Assembly (NCBI GenBank): GCA_946479285.1
Contig: CAMLFH010000002.1
Location: 256,254 to 320,253, forward strand
Direction: 5' to 3'
Source of the DNA: an uncultured Flavobacteriales bacterium
GTDB lineage: Bacteria; Bacteroidota; Bacteroidia; Flavobacteriales; Crocinitomicaceae
Length of the DNA: 64,000 nucleotides
The notes below the pieces were generated by a model. It was not told the DNA's origin, searched no databases, and was given only the letters and a program-made list of their open reading frames with translations. Position numbers and translations under genes: made by a program. The stretch's first letter is position 1. Each line of letters opens with the position of its first letter. Positions 8,713 to 17,778 of this stretch are shown piece after piece.

Positions 8713-9720
8713 TTATAACACAATATTATTCATCGGGGTCAAGGCAGGAGGAAGATCTGTTTCTCCCAACATTTCACGCAGGTCAATTTCTATTGTACGG
8801 CTGATCTGTGAGATCGGAACATCATTGGCACTTCCTTCAAAAGGATTTTCGGCGCTTTCGCCTACTTGCTCCAGGGAAGTAAAAACCCATGAAATCAGGA
8901 CACTGAACGGGACGACCAGCCAAATCATATGCCCTTTCATAAATCCATCGATGTAGTCATTCAATTTTGAAAATTCAAAGAGCATTCCAAAAGGCAACAA
9001 AAAACAAAACAGGCGGATGAAGAATGTATTAATCGTAGCAAATTGTCTTGGATAAGGAAAATTCTTGATCCGTTCGCTTTTTCCCTGATTCTCAAAAAGT
9101 TCATTTAAAACTTTATTCATTTCAATGTATTGAAACTGGTCGATTTGATTGCTGTCCAACAATTCCCGCAGTAGTTTGGATTGTTTGGCAAGGAGCTGAG
9201 TTGCACGATTCTTAGTCTTCAAAAGTGCATCTAATTCCTCCTGGTCAATGTATTTGATCAATTCAGACTCAAGCGCCGTTTCCCGTTCCGGTACTTTATA
9301 GTATTTGCTGTATTCTTTGTTGTACGATTTGGAAGCAGTTTCCCAGATTCTTGGATCACGCATTTGGTAACGAAGCGCCGTCAGCCATGCAAAATGACGG
9401 TAAATCAATTCGGTGCTTTTTTCATCGTCCGGAACCATATTTTTGCTCATTGCTCCCCAGGACCTGCTGCTATTCACAATGGCACCCCAAATTTGTCGTG
9501 CTTCCCAGGTACGATTATAAGCCTGCGTATTTTTGAATCCGACAATGAAGGCGGTTGCGGTTCCCAGCAATGCAACAACCGTCCATGGAATAGCGATCCA
9601 ATGGATGTGAAAGATTTGAAATAAGACTACGGGAACTACTCCAATCAGGAATAACCAAAAAATATTTCGGCGTGTCCAAATGATAAATTCTCCTATATGG
9701 TATGATTTTCCTGAATGCAT
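8713..9720 (-). CDS. Bestrophin-family anion channel
   Basis: A 335-aa membrane protein of the bacterial bestrophin family (formerly UPF0187). It has the typical N-terminus (YHIGEFIIWTRRNIFWLF), an early pair of hydrophobic segments (about 20-70) followed by the conserved FKNTQAYNRTWEARQIWG, a long helical cytoplasmic region and a later hydrophobic pair (about 228-275). The C-terminus contains the usual ENPFEGSANDVPI segment. Bestrophins are pentameric chloride-type channels in eukaryotes; bacterial members vary in ion preference. It follows the K+ channel gene by 5 nt on the same strand, which suggests coupled expression. Confidence 0.9.
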   Translation of the reverse strand: MHSGKSYHIGEFIIWTRRNIFWLFLIGVVPVVLFQIFHIHWIAIPWTVVALLGTATAFIVGFKNTQAYNRTWEARQIWGAIVNSSRSWGAMSKNMVPDDEKSTELIYRHFAWLTALRYQMRDPRIWETASKSYNKEYSKYYKVPERETALESELIKYIDQEELDALLKTKNRATQLLAKQSKLLRELLDSNQIDQFQYIEMNKVLNELFENQGKSERIKNFPYPRQFATINTFFIRLFCFLLPFGMLFEFSKLNDYIDGFMKGHMIWLVVPFSVLISWVFTSLEQVGESAENPFEGSANDVPISQISRTIEIDLREMLGETDLPPALTPMNNIVL

Positions 9721-9725
9721 GATTA

Positions 9726-10391
9726 TTATTTTCGTGAGGTAAATTTGCTGATGATGATCCCGAGTAAAACTACGGTGTAGAAATGTCCCAGGATCCCTAA
9801 AATAGAGGCCACTAATTTCGTATTATGCGCTGTGGGAACAATATCTCCGAAACCGATACTCGTCATGGATACAGAACTGAAATAAACCAAATCCATATAG
9901 ATGGATGCCGTATCCTTCATGTCCACCCCGTGAAAGGAATGCGGGTTGTGGTAAACGAAGAACTGCAATAAAAACACGCTGATCTCGATGAGCAAAAAAT
10001 AGCCGCAGGCAGCTGCCGAAATAACATCCGAATCAATGTAGCTGGGCTTTACCAGGAACTTTACTACTTCGTAGAAAATAAAAATGAAAAACAGGACATA
10101 AACAATATTCAGCAGTTCGAAATAGAACCTCACATCCTTCACAAAGGAAATACCAATTGGAAAAAGGACCACCAGGATAAACAAAAGGTTCTTAATCCAG
10201 CTTTTCCATTTGTTCTTCCCCATAAAAAGACCTGTACAGGCTAAACCCAGCAAAAACATATTAATTGGCCAGATAATATCCCGGTAATTGGCATGATCGT
10301 TTATGAAAATCCCAATAAACAAATGCTGGAGCAATGCAATAAGCAATACTTCATATTTCCGTCTATCAAAAAATTCAAGTAGTTTCCCCAT
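9726..10391 (-). CDS. Two-pore-helix-type K+ channel family protein
   Basis: A 221-aa protein with about five to six hydrophobic segments. The last pair flanks a pore loop with the selectivity filter TSIGFGD at 177-183, the GFG variant of the K+ filter GYG, and ends SKFTSRK. The preceding segments (about 15-110) could be a degenerate sensor-like bundle without regular Arg repeats, so voltage gating is doubtful. The first gene of a two-gene unit with the bestrophin; paired cation and anion pathways would permit electroneutral KCl release, for example in osmotic or membrane-potential control. That role is inference. Confidence 0.85.
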   Translation of the reverse strand: MGKLLEFFDRRKYEVLLIALLQHLFIGIFINDHANYRDIIWPINMFLLGLACTGLFMGKNKWKSWIKNLLFILVVLFPIGISFVKDVRFYFELLNIVYVLFFIFIFYEVVKFLVKPSYIDSDVISAAACGYFLLIEISVFLLQFFVYHNPHSFHGVDMKDTASIYMDLVYFSSVSMTSIGFGDIVPTAHNTKLVASILGILGHFYTVVLLGIIISKFTSRK

Positions 10392-10530
10392 TTAAGTTCT
10401 CTTTTTTTCAAAGATACTTTTTCCACAACAATATCATGATCCATCTTCCCTTCAAAAACAGCACTTTGTTTTTAGTGAAATTGTAAATTCTGGACTGAAA
10501 CAAGTACCTTTACCTCAAATTAGTATTTCC

Positions 10531-11025
10531 ATGAAATTGGTTTTAAATCAGCATCAGATTGAGCAAAAGATCATGCGTTTAGCGCACGAGATTTTAGAGA
10601 ACACATACGGAATTCCCGACCTGTTCATCGGTGGAATTGTTGGTAACGGAGAAACTTTTGCCCAGCAGATTACCGAGATCGTTCGGAAAAACAGTTCGCA
10701 GGAAGTGACTTACTTTAAGATCGAGCTGGACAAAGACCATCCGCTGGATTCAAAAATCCAATGTTCTATTGATCCGACCTTATTCCATGGAAAACTGGTC
10801 ATTTTGGTTGATGATGTCATCAATTCCGGAACAACGATGCAGTATGGAGTACTAAAGATTTTGGAACAACCTGTGAGAAGTGTAAAAACAGTTGCATTGG
10901 TAGACCGGATGCACCGCAGATATCCTATCAAATGTGATTTTGTAGGAATGACTTTAACAACAACTTTGGGTGAACGTGTGGAGGTAATGCCTTCGAACGG
11001 TTCGCTGGAGGCTTTTTTGGTATAA
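10531..11025 (+). CDS. PyrR-like phosphoribosyltransferase family protein
   Basis: A 164-aa type I phosphoribosyltransferase fold. The PRPP-binding motif is LVDDVINSGTT (about residues 91-101), the hood region has GERVEVMP, and FIGGIVGNGETFAQQI near the N-terminus fits the first beta-alpha unit. It is similar in length and layout to PyrR/uracil phosphoribosyltransferase-type proteins, which use PRPP and uracil, but the substrate cannot be fixed from sequence. A near-consensus -7 box (TACCTTTA) lies shortly upstream. The downstream gap to murQ is full of word repeats. Confidence 0.8.
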   Translation: MKLVLNQHQIEQKIMRLAHEILENTYGIPDLFIGGIVGNGETFAQQITEIVRKNSSQEVTYFKIELDKDHPLDSKIQCSIDPTLFHGKLVILVDDVINSGTTMQYGVLKILEQPVRSVKTVALVDRMHRRYPIKCDFVGMTLTTTLGERVEVMPSNGSLEAFLV

Positions 11026-11030
11026 CCAAA

Positions 11031-11124
11031 AATGTTCAAATGTTGAAACGTTCAAAAGGTTCAATCTCCATTTTTGAACTCTTGAACTTTTGATCCCCGA
11101 TAGCTATCGGGACTTTTAACCTTT
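11031..11124. repeat. 9-nt word repeat (GTTCAAA type) with inserted palindrome
   Basis: Left arm units of about 9 nt (ATGTTGAAA, CGTTCAAAA, GGTTCAATC; 11041-11068) are mirrored by TTGAAC-type units on the right (11073-11092). The palindrome CCCGATAGCTATCGGG (11096-11111) interrupts the right arm, which resumes with TTTTAACC. The whole element fills the gap between the phosphoribosyltransferase and murQ genes. Confidence 0.7.
11096..11111. repeat. 16-bp perfect palindrome
   Basis: CCCGATAGCTATCGGG is self-complementary over its full length. A degraded relative (CCGATAACCATCGAGA) lies at 29115-29130, also inside a GTTCAAA word repeat. Confidence 0.85.
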
Positions 11125-11128
11125 CAAA

Positions 11129-11935
11129 ATGAAACGAATAACAGAATCAGAAAGCAATCATCACGATTTGGACCAAATGTCGACCCGGAATTTATTGATC
11201 GGGATCAACGAAGAAGATCATACTGTTCCACTGGCTGTTGAGAAAGAAATTCCACAAATTGAAAAATTGGTAGATGCTTGTGTGGAACGTATGCAGCATG
11301 GCGGTCGTTTATTCTACATGGGAGCTGGTACAAGCGGTCGTTTGGGAATTGTAGATGCAAGCGAATGTCCGCCTACTTTCGGAGTTCCGCAGGGAATGGT
11401 GATCGGAATTATTGCCGGCGGAGATACCGCAATCCGTAAAGCAGTTGAATTTGCCGAAGACGATCGGGAACAAGGCTGGAAAGACCTGGAAGCTTTTGCT
11501 ATTGTTGAAAACGACATTGTAGTTGGAATTGCTGCTTCAGGAACGACACCTTATGTATTGGGTGCTTTGGAAACTGCTAAGAAAAAAGGCATTCTGACCG
11601 GTGGAATCTCCTGTAATCCGCATTCACCCCTGAGTCAACTGGCAGATATTGCCATTACTCCTGTCGTAGGACCGGAATTCGTTACCGGAAGTACGCGTAT
11701 GAAAAGTGGAACTGCTCAGAAACTGGTTTTAAATATGCTTTCAACAGCCATCATGATCCGTTTGGGAAGAGTGAAAGGAAACCGGATGGTAGATATGCAG
11801 CTATCGAATGAAAAATTGGTCGACCGCGGAACAAAAATGGTGATGGAAGCCACCGGACTGGAAGAAGAAAAAGCCAATGAATTGTTATTGAAGCACGGTT
11901 CGGTGCGGGCGGCAGTGGATGCATTTAATCAGTAA
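11129..11935 (+). CDS. murQ: N-acetylmuramic acid 6-phosphate etherase
   Basis: A 268-aa SIS-domain enzyme that cleaves the lactyl ether of MurNAc 6-phosphate to GlcNAc 6-phosphate and D-lactate during peptidoglycan recycling. The family signatures are present: RLFYMGAGTSGRLGIVDASE (about 54-73), PPTFG, and GSTRMKSGTAQKLVLNML (about 188-205). Length matches the family (about 265-300). The start directly follows a repeat-filled gap and the protein begins MKRITESES as in homologues. No other recycling gene adjoins it. Confidence 0.95.
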   Translation: MKRITESESNHHDLDQMSTRNLLIGINEEDHTVPLAVEKEIPQIEKLVDACVERMQHGGRLFYMGAGTSGRLGIVDASECPPTFGVPQGMVIGIIAGGDTAIRKAVEFAEDDREQGWKDLEAFAIVENDIVVGIAASGTTPYVLGALETAKKKGILTGGISCNPHSPLSQLADIAITPVVGPEFVTGSTRMKSGTAQKLVLNMLSTAIMIRLGRVKGNRMVDMQLSNEKLVDRGTKMVMEATGLEEEKANELLLKHGSVRAAVDAFNQ

Positions 11936-11963
11936 AAACAACTTTAAACATCTAAATCAACTT

Positions 11964-14900
11964 ATGAGAATAATTCTTTTAATCGCTTCATTTACTCTCA
12001 TTTCAATCTCTGCAAAAAGTGCATGGATTAATATCAATTCCGGTATAAATGACGAATTAACCAGCATTTCATTTTCTAATAGTTCAGGTGTTGGGTTCAT
12101 TACAGGGAAAAAAGGAGTTTATATTTCTACCACAGGAGGAACCATAGCAGGAAGTTGGATAAGAGCTAATAATTATTTTAGTGCTGCAGACTCTGTCTGC
12201 TATAATCGAAGCCAATTTTCAGCTTCCATAGTTGCAACTTACTCGGGCGCCAATAAGTTTTTTTTCTGTGGAGAAGATACAGTGATGCACACAGCTGTAA
12301 TCTTTGAATATAATCATTCAACAAGTAAACTGAAACAACTTTATACGGGACCTTCAAATAGTCGTCTAAACGATATAACCCAGAATCTTAATCATGAGGC
12401 ATATGTCGTTGGAAATAATGGTCTTATTATTTCGTTTGAGCAGCAATTTCCAGTATTCAATATTATTTCAAACCCTTTTAACTATGAACTAAATTCTGCT
12501 TCCTATTATTACTCTAATAATTTATTGATAATCGGTGCTGGAGATTATATCATTCAGGCAGTTCTTAGTCCATTCGCTCCGGCTACATTTTCGCAAACTT
12601 ATTTCCCTCAAAGGAATTTTCGCGATGTATTGGTGAACTCTTCAGGCTATTATGCAGCGGGAAAGAACTATTTACGGTCAGAAACAAATGGAACTTCCGA
12701 GCCTCATGCTTACTATTCAGATTCTTTGAATGCCAATTCATTAATGATTTATTCAGCAAGAACTTTTATTGGTACGGAAAATGGAATATACCGCTCTTAC
12801 AATAATTCGGATATACTTGAACTTCAACCAACAACTTCCGGATATCATATTCTTGATATTAATTCCTATTGGAGCACCTTGTTCGCCTGCGGCAAAAATG
12901 GTGTAATTTTGTATACGGATGATATGGGTGGGGAACCGGAACCTTATGCCAAAATTGATTTTGATGGTAGCTGCCTGAATACTTCCCAGGCAATTACTTC
13001 CACAAAAGGAACAGTTTCATCATGTGTCAATTATGTAGACAATGTCTTAATTAATTCCAGTTGCTCAGGTTTCAATTTCACATTTACTAATACAGGAACA
13101 TTTGAGATCAAACTGATTGTTTCCAATGGAAGTTATTCGAAGACCATTCTAAAAACAATCTCCATAACTTCCCTTCCGCAAATTGATTTACCGACAGTCA
13201 TCACAGATACAATTTTGTGTAAATACGGTACGTTGGATATTTCACTCTCTAACACGGAGGATGGTTTCTATTATTCATTGCATAAAACTGGAGATACCTT
13301 GAACTACGGAAATTCTCCAATTAGCAGTGGCGGTAACTTGGATTTTCAATCAGCTAATTTAGACCAATCTGGAAACTATTACATACGAGTAAATAGTTCC
13401 ATTACATCTTGTTATGCTGATTTCACGAATCAAATGAACATTGAAGTGGAAAGACCAGTTTCAAGAATCCATTTTGACATTATCAATGCCGAAGTAAATG
13501 AAGATGTTCATTTTTATCAGAAAGCATTAAATGCAACCCATTTTGAATGGCAATTCTCAAATAATCCTGCGCTTTCAATCTCTACCAACCCGAACCCGGT
13601 TAATTCTTTTGCAACTTCAGGATCTTCTAGTATTACATTGATTGCTGGTACGGATAATAACTGTTATGATACAACAAATATACGCGGTCCGTTTATCTAT
13701 CAACCAAACGTAAATGACACTTCCTGGCTCTTATTAAACTCACGCTTTGGAACTTATTTCAATAGTACTACTAACGGAGAAGACATTATAAAAACTATCA
13801 AATCCAGATCAGGAGGCTATGTAATAATTGGGAATTATATGCACCGACAAGTAAACTCTCGAATTGGAGACTCCATAAGCTTACCCGGACTTGGTCAGTA
13901 TGCAGCAAAATATAATGATTTCGGAATACTGAAATGGTGTATTAAAACAAAGACTATTAATCAATTAAACTTCGGATACGATATAATTACAGATATCACC
14001 GAAGATTCCCAAGGTAACCTGTTTATAACTGCAAACAATGCTTCTACCGGGTTTATTGATAATAAAGGTGACACCTTACTTGGCAATTGCAGTTTCCTGA
14101 TTAAAATTGATTCATTAGGAAATACCATTTGGAGCAGATCCATGCCCTTAAACCAAGGTTCTTTTTTGAACGTGAATCACGACTACAACGATAATATTTA
14201 TGCAACAATCGCTTTTGTACCAAGTTCCTCCTATTTTCCAGTAGAGCAGAACTCCCTTTTACTGAATGAATCTCCAGCAGATACAATCTCCCTTTCCGAA
14301 AGTATCAATTTTGACGTTTTTGATACGTACAAGATTGTCAAATTCAACAATCAAGGGATTAAATTATCTGATTTTATGTTTGAAGAAATCGGAGTGAACC
14401 CACATGTTTCGCCAAAGGTCGTGTTTGATAATCAGAATAATCTCTATCTATGGGGCAGTGAAGAAATATCAGGAATACTCCATGAGCCGGCAACCGGAGA
14501 TACCATTGCACTTTTGGATACTGGTGGAGGTTACGGTGGAAGAATGTTTATAAGCAAGTTTGATGCAAATGGGAATTATATCTGGAAAGTTCAAGGGTAT
14601 ACTCAGAACATAGCAAACGACCGCACCGAAATATATGATCTTATTGCGGACGAGTCAGGGAATTTATACCTGACTGGTCAAAACAGCTTCAATTATTTAG
14701 CTCCTCAGTCCCCACAAGTTATTATTAATTCGGATAATAGTCATACTATCTTCTATGGAGGCAAGTATTTCTCAGCAAAGATAAACCCGGCTGGGATCAC
14801 CCAATGGTTGAACGGAAATGTATCTAGTAACAACGGCATGGGTCTTGATGTCCTTTTGGATGGAGATACCCTTTACACTGTAGGTACTGCTCAAAATATG

Positions 14901-16040
14901 ACCAGCGGAAACTATCATGAATTTTTGGGACAGAATAATCAAGTCGTTTCTTTCGTGCCAAGTTCAGGACATTATTTTGTAAATAAGTACACTAGTAACG
15001 GAGATATTCTTGCTGTTTACCTGAACGGGAATTCTAATCAGGTAAACGGACAATATATGAGCTCTAAAAGTTATCCCAATCTGATCAAACTGGACGACGG
15101 ATACTTCTTGTTAAACAAATCCGTTAGTGTATATGGTTCCGGTCAATCTTTAGACTTTGGTTTTCCTTTATCGTACACAGGTGGTCCGCAAGACGGAACC
15201 CAGCTAAAAATCAAGTTGAATCAAGGTGTTGAGTTTTTACCTCACTACTTGACACATACTTACGACTCAATTTGTTTTGCAGGCTCTTATTCTCTTCCTA
15301 ATGGAACGGAATTCAACAACCTCATTTACTCAACTATTTATGAAGACACACTTATTGCTGTAAACGGAATGGACAGCATTACGAGATACCATGTTTATGT
15401 GTATCCGGAAGATAATCATGTGATAATGATCAATGCCTGTAAAGGAGAAGACGTGATTCATACAAACGGAATGACTATTGTGAGTAACATTCAGCAGGAT
15501 ACTATATTAGAAATGACACAGCAAAACATTCATGGATGTGACAGCATTGTGAGCATTCATATTACTGTTACTGCTGTAAATCCGGTTGTAGTAAGGAACG
15601 GAAATCAACTAATAGCTCAAGATCCAACCGCCACTTATCAATGGGTCAATTGTATCACCAATTTTTCTCCTATTCCGGGGCAAACGGGAATTACATTTTC
15701 TCCAACAGTCAATGGGAATTATGCTGCAATTGTGATAAAAAACGGATGTATTGATACATCTGCCTGTTATTCATTCATTGATCTTGGTATTTATGAATTG
15801 GGTGAACAAACTTCCATTTCACCTAATCCAACAAAAAACTTTTCGGTTATCCGCTTTGGAAAAGTAATTGATTTAGCAGTTATTTCAGTTTATTCCAATG
15901 AAGGTAGAAAAATAATTGAATCCCCAGTTGAAGGAGTAAATAACTATGAATTGGATTTTTCCACCTTTGAAAAGGGAACTTATTTTGTTCGAATTGCATC
16001 CAAAAATGGGAACTCCACTTTTGTCGTTGTAAAAAACTAA
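11964..16040 (+). CDS. Large secreted protein with T9SS C-terminal sorting domain
   Basis: I place the start at ATG 11964, giving 1358 aa, because it begins a proper signal peptide (MRIILLIASFTLISISAKSA); an in-frame ATG 45 nt earlier would overlap murQ and spoil the signal. The N-terminal third looks like a YCF48/photosystem-type beta-propeller, followed by a PKD-like segment (about 330-430), a long beta-rich region with repeated W and Y motifs typical of SBBP-type propellers, a Cys-containing HGCDSIVSIHITV segment and an Ig-like part. The last 75 residues (ISPNPTKNFSVIRFG to FVVVKN) are a type A T9SS sorting tail. It is presumably exported to the cell surface; no enzyme motif is seen. Confidence 0.88.
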   Translation: MRIILLIASFTLISISAKSAWININSGINDELTSISFSNSSGVGFITGKKGVYISTTGGTIAGSWIRANNYFSAADSVCYNRSQFSASIVATYSGANKFFFCGEDTVMHTAVIFEYNHSTSKLKQLYTGPSNSRLNDITQNLNHEAYVVGNNGLIISFEQQFPVFNIISNPFNYELNSASYYYSNNLLIIGAGDYIIQAVLSPFAPATFSQTYFPQRNFRDVLVNSSGYYAAGKNYLRSETNGTSEPHAYYSDSLNANSLMIYSARTFIGTENGIYRSYNNSDILELQPTTSGYHILDINSYWSTLFACGKNGVILYTDDMGGEPEPYAKIDFDGSCLNTSQAITSTKGTVSSCVNYVDNVLINSSCSGFNFTFTNTGTFEIKLIVSNGSYSKTILKTISITSLPQIDLPTVITDTILCKYGTLDISLSNTEDGFYYSLHKTGDTLNYGNSPISSGGNLDFQSANLDQSGNYYIRVNSSITSCYADFTNQMNIEVERPVSRIHFDIINAEVNEDVHFYQKALNATHFEWQFSNNPALSISTNPNPVNSFATSGSSSITLIAGTDNNCYDTTNIRGPFIYQPNVNDTSWLLLNSRFGTYFNSTTNGEDIIKTIKSRSGGYVIIGNYMHRQVNSRIGDSISLPGLGQYAAKYNDFGILKWCIKTKTINQLNFGYDIITDITEDSQGNLFITANNASTGFIDNKGDTLLGNCSFLIKIDSLGNTIWSRSMPLNQGSFLNVNHDYNDNIYATIAFVPSSSYFPVEQNSLLLNESPADTISLSESINFDVFDTYKIVKFNNQGIKLSDFMFEEIGVNPHVSPKVVFDNQNNLYLWGSEEISGILHEPATGDTIALLDTGGGYGGRMFISKFDANGNYIWKVQGYTQNIANDRTEIYDLIADESGNLYLTGQNSFNYLAPQSPQVIINSDNSHTIFYGGKYFSAKINPAGITQWLNGNVSSNNGMGLDVLLDGDTLYTVGTAQNMTSGNYHEFLGQNNQVVSFVPSSGHYFVNKYTSNGDILAVYLNGNSNQVNGQYMSSKSYPNLIKLDDGYFLLNKSVSVYGSGQSLDFGFPLSYTGGPQDGTQLKIKLNQGVEFLPHYLTHTYDSICFAGSYSLPNGTEFNNLIYSTIYEDTLIAVNGMDSITRYHVYVYPEDNHVIMINACKGEDVIHTNGMTIVSNIQQDTILEMTQQNIHGCDSIVSIHITVTAVNPVVVRNGNQLIAQDPTATYQWVNCITNFSPIPGQTGITFSPTVNGNYAAIVIKNGCIDTSACYSFIDLGIYELGEQTSISPNPTKNFSVIRFGKVIDLAVISVYSNEGRKIIESPVEGVNNYELDFSTFEKGTYFVRIASKNGNSTFVVVKN

Positions 16041-16060
16041 ACTTCGAAAGTTTATACCAT

Positions 16061-17188
16061 ATGAAACGATTGATTAAACATTCTGCTGATTTAAAATTCA
16101 ATCGTCCGGAACCGCTGGTCGAAGACATTCCTGTGCTCGAATATTCCAGGAATATTGACCCGAAATATGCGGTTGAAGCATTATTGGAAGGAAATTACGT
16201 CCTGATTGCAGATCAGTTCAGCAGCGGGGTCGCTGTTTTAGAAGCCCTAAAGAAAACACTTTCAAAGAATGCCGGTACTGATTCTTTCCAGGCCCAACGC
16301 AATTACCGGGATACTTTCCGAAAATTGACCCGGCTTTTGCTCATAGAAATTGCCGATCACAAATTGCACGTTCGAAAAGCCCCAGAAATTGGCTGGATTA
16401 AAATCCTTTACCCGGAACTTCCCGATTTTTTCCTGCCTTTTACAGATGTACAAGGAATGAACAGTTCCTGGCAATGGTATGAGAAAGGAATTCGTATTCC
16501 CGGATTAAAGGAAACACTGCATCCGTTTTACGGAACGTATTTCCCCACGCGTTTTGAGCACATTGAATTGTTTGTGGATTATTTAAAGAAATATCCGGGC
16601 AAAAAAGACCGTGCCTTTGATATCGGGATTGGAAGTGGTGTTTTAAGTAAACTGTTTCAGAAATTTGATTTTCAAGAAATTAATGCTTCAGATGTTAATC
16701 CGAATGCCTTGATAGGAATGCTTTACGAGAACGAACCGGTAGACGATCAGTCGCGACTGATCGCTACGGTTACGAAAGGAAAAATCAACCTGTTTTTCGG
16801 CGATTTATTTGCAGGCTCGGGAATCAAATCAGATGTCATTGCTTTCAATCCGCCCTGGATTCCACTTCCCAAAGAAGTTTCGGGGATTGACCTGGCGATT
16901 TATTACGACAAAGACTTGTTTCCACGCTTTTTTGAAGAAGCTCACAAACATTTGAATCCGGAAGGACAACTCGTCATCCTTTTTTCAAATCTGGCCGGAT
17001 TGATGGACTCCAAATTCATCCATCCGATAGAGAAAGAATTAAAAAGCGGAAAGCGTTTTCAGTTGGTCCGAAAAACTACAAAGAAAGTCGCAGCGGCTTC
17101 CTCCAAAACGAAACGTAAAGCTATCTGGCGGGATCAGGAATTGGTGGAATGCTGGGTATTGACTTCGACTCCGCTACGCTTATGCTGA
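16061..17188 (+). CDS. Class I SAM methyltransferase, PrmC/HemK-like
   Basis: A 375-aa protein. The C-terminal half is a Rossmann methyltransferase: AdoMet motif I AFDIGIGSGVLSKLF (about 187-201), acidic loop NASDVNPNA, and catalytic NPPW motif in VIAFNPPWIPLP, the signature of N5-glutamine or N6-adenine methyltransferases. The N-terminal half is helical and unassigned. Two oddities: a 29-nt palindromic repeat lies in frame at 16739-16767 and encodes about DDQSRLIAT in the loop before the NPPW strand, and the last residues plus the stop codon are encoded by another dispersed repeat (17163 onward), so the native C-terminus may have been replaced. Substrate unknown. Confidence 0.8.
   Translation: MKRLIKHSADLKFNRPEPLVEDIPVLEYSRNIDPKYAVEALLEGNYVLIADQFSSGVAVLEALKKTLSKNAGTDSFQAQRNYRDTFRKLTRLLLIEIADHKLHVRKAPEIGWIKILYPELPDFFLPFTDVQGMNSSWQWYEKGIRIPGLKETLHPFYGTYFPTRFEHIELFVDYLKKYPGKKDRAFDIGIGSGVLSKLFQKFDFQEINASDVNPNALIGMLYENEPVDDQSRLIATVTKGKINLFFGDLFAGSGIKSDVIAFNPPWIPLPKEVSGIDLAIYYDKDLFPRFFEEAHKHLNPEGQLVILFSNLAGLMDSKFIHPIEKELKSGKRFQLVRKTTKKVAAASSKTKRKAIWRDQELVECWVLTSTPLRLC
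16739..16767. repeat. Palindromic element inside a reading frame
   Basis: A 29-nt inverted repeat with core GATCAGTCGCGACTGATC (16745-16762, perfect) lies within the methyltransferase gene. It matches the intergenic element at 44942-44970 at 26 of 29 positions, so it is a copy of a dispersed repeat and not a chance palindrome. It keeps the frame open. Confidence 0.85.
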
Positions 17189-17211
17189 AGCTTTAGCGTA
17201 AGCATTCAGTC
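17163..17211. repeat. CTTCGACT-family element (copy 2) at gene end
   Basis: Begins CTTCGACTCCGCTACG and contains the pair TACGCT...AGCGTA, so it can fold. The stop codon of the methyltransferase (17186-17188) lies inside it. The copy at 35106 is the same sequence with 33 nt inserted in the middle. Confidence 0.8.
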
Positions 17212-17216
17212 AACTT

Positions 17217-17288
17217 TAGTTCAAATAGTTCAAAGGTTGAAAAAGTTCAAAACATTCGTAATTCGTAGTTGGGAATTCGTAATTTTGA
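17217..17288. repeat. 9-nt words followed directly by 7-nt words
   Basis: Four 9-nt units start at 17217 (TAGTTCAAA twice, then two variants), then from 17254 five 7-nt units follow (ATTCGTA at 17254, 17261 and 17275). The block lies between the methyltransferase and the YcxB-like gene, ending 3 nt before the latter's ATG. Confidence 0.75.
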
Positions 17289-17291
17289 AAA

Positions 17292-17777
17292 ATGCAGATC
17301 AAAACAACCCTCAAACAATCCGAATTCGCCAAACTGACATTCATTTTACTTCTAAAAAGGCTCCAGGTACTTTTCTTGCTTTTAGCTGTAATTGGCTTGA
17401 TCATCGGAGCACTAATTGCTGTGGTGTTTTTCCACAACAAAGATGCTTACATGCTCATTTTTGTCGCAATCGTATTCCTGGGATTATTTTCATTCAGTAT
17501 TTTCAACAACGCAAAACGGCACTACCAGCACAATCCGCGCATTAGACAGGAAACTACTTACGATTTTTCTGATAGAGGTGTTTCGATAGCCAAAGAAGGA
17601 TTTTCTTCGACCGTAAAATGGAATGAAATTATCCGCATCCGCAAAAGAGCAGGCTTGATCCTGATCTGGCAAAACAAACTGGTGGCAAACGTTATGTCAG
17701 CGAAGGATGTTAGCCCGGAACAATTAAACGGAATCAAAGACTTTACCCGGAGAAAGCAGATTCCGTCGAATCTTTGA
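17292..17777 (+). CDS. YcxB-like membrane protein
   Basis: A 161-aa protein with two hydrophobic segments (about 20-52 and 55-72) and a C-terminal soluble beta-rich domain with YDFSDRGVSIAKEGFSSTVKWNEIIRIRKRAGLILIW, the pattern of the YcxB-like C-terminal domain. Function of the family is unknown. The stop is one nucleotide from the stop of the convergent outer-membrane receptor gene, so their transcripts must overlap at the 3' ends. The ATG is 3 nt past an intergenic word repeat. Confidence 0.75.
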   Translation: MQIKTTLKQSEFAKLTFILLLKRLQVLFLLLAVIGLIIGALIAVVFFHNKDAYMLIFVAIVFLGLFSFSIFNNAKRHYQHNPRIRQETTYDFSDRGVSIAKEGFSSTVKWNEIIRIRKRAGLILIWQNKLVANVMSAKDVSPEQLNGIKDFTRRKQIPSNL

Positions 17778-17778
17778 T

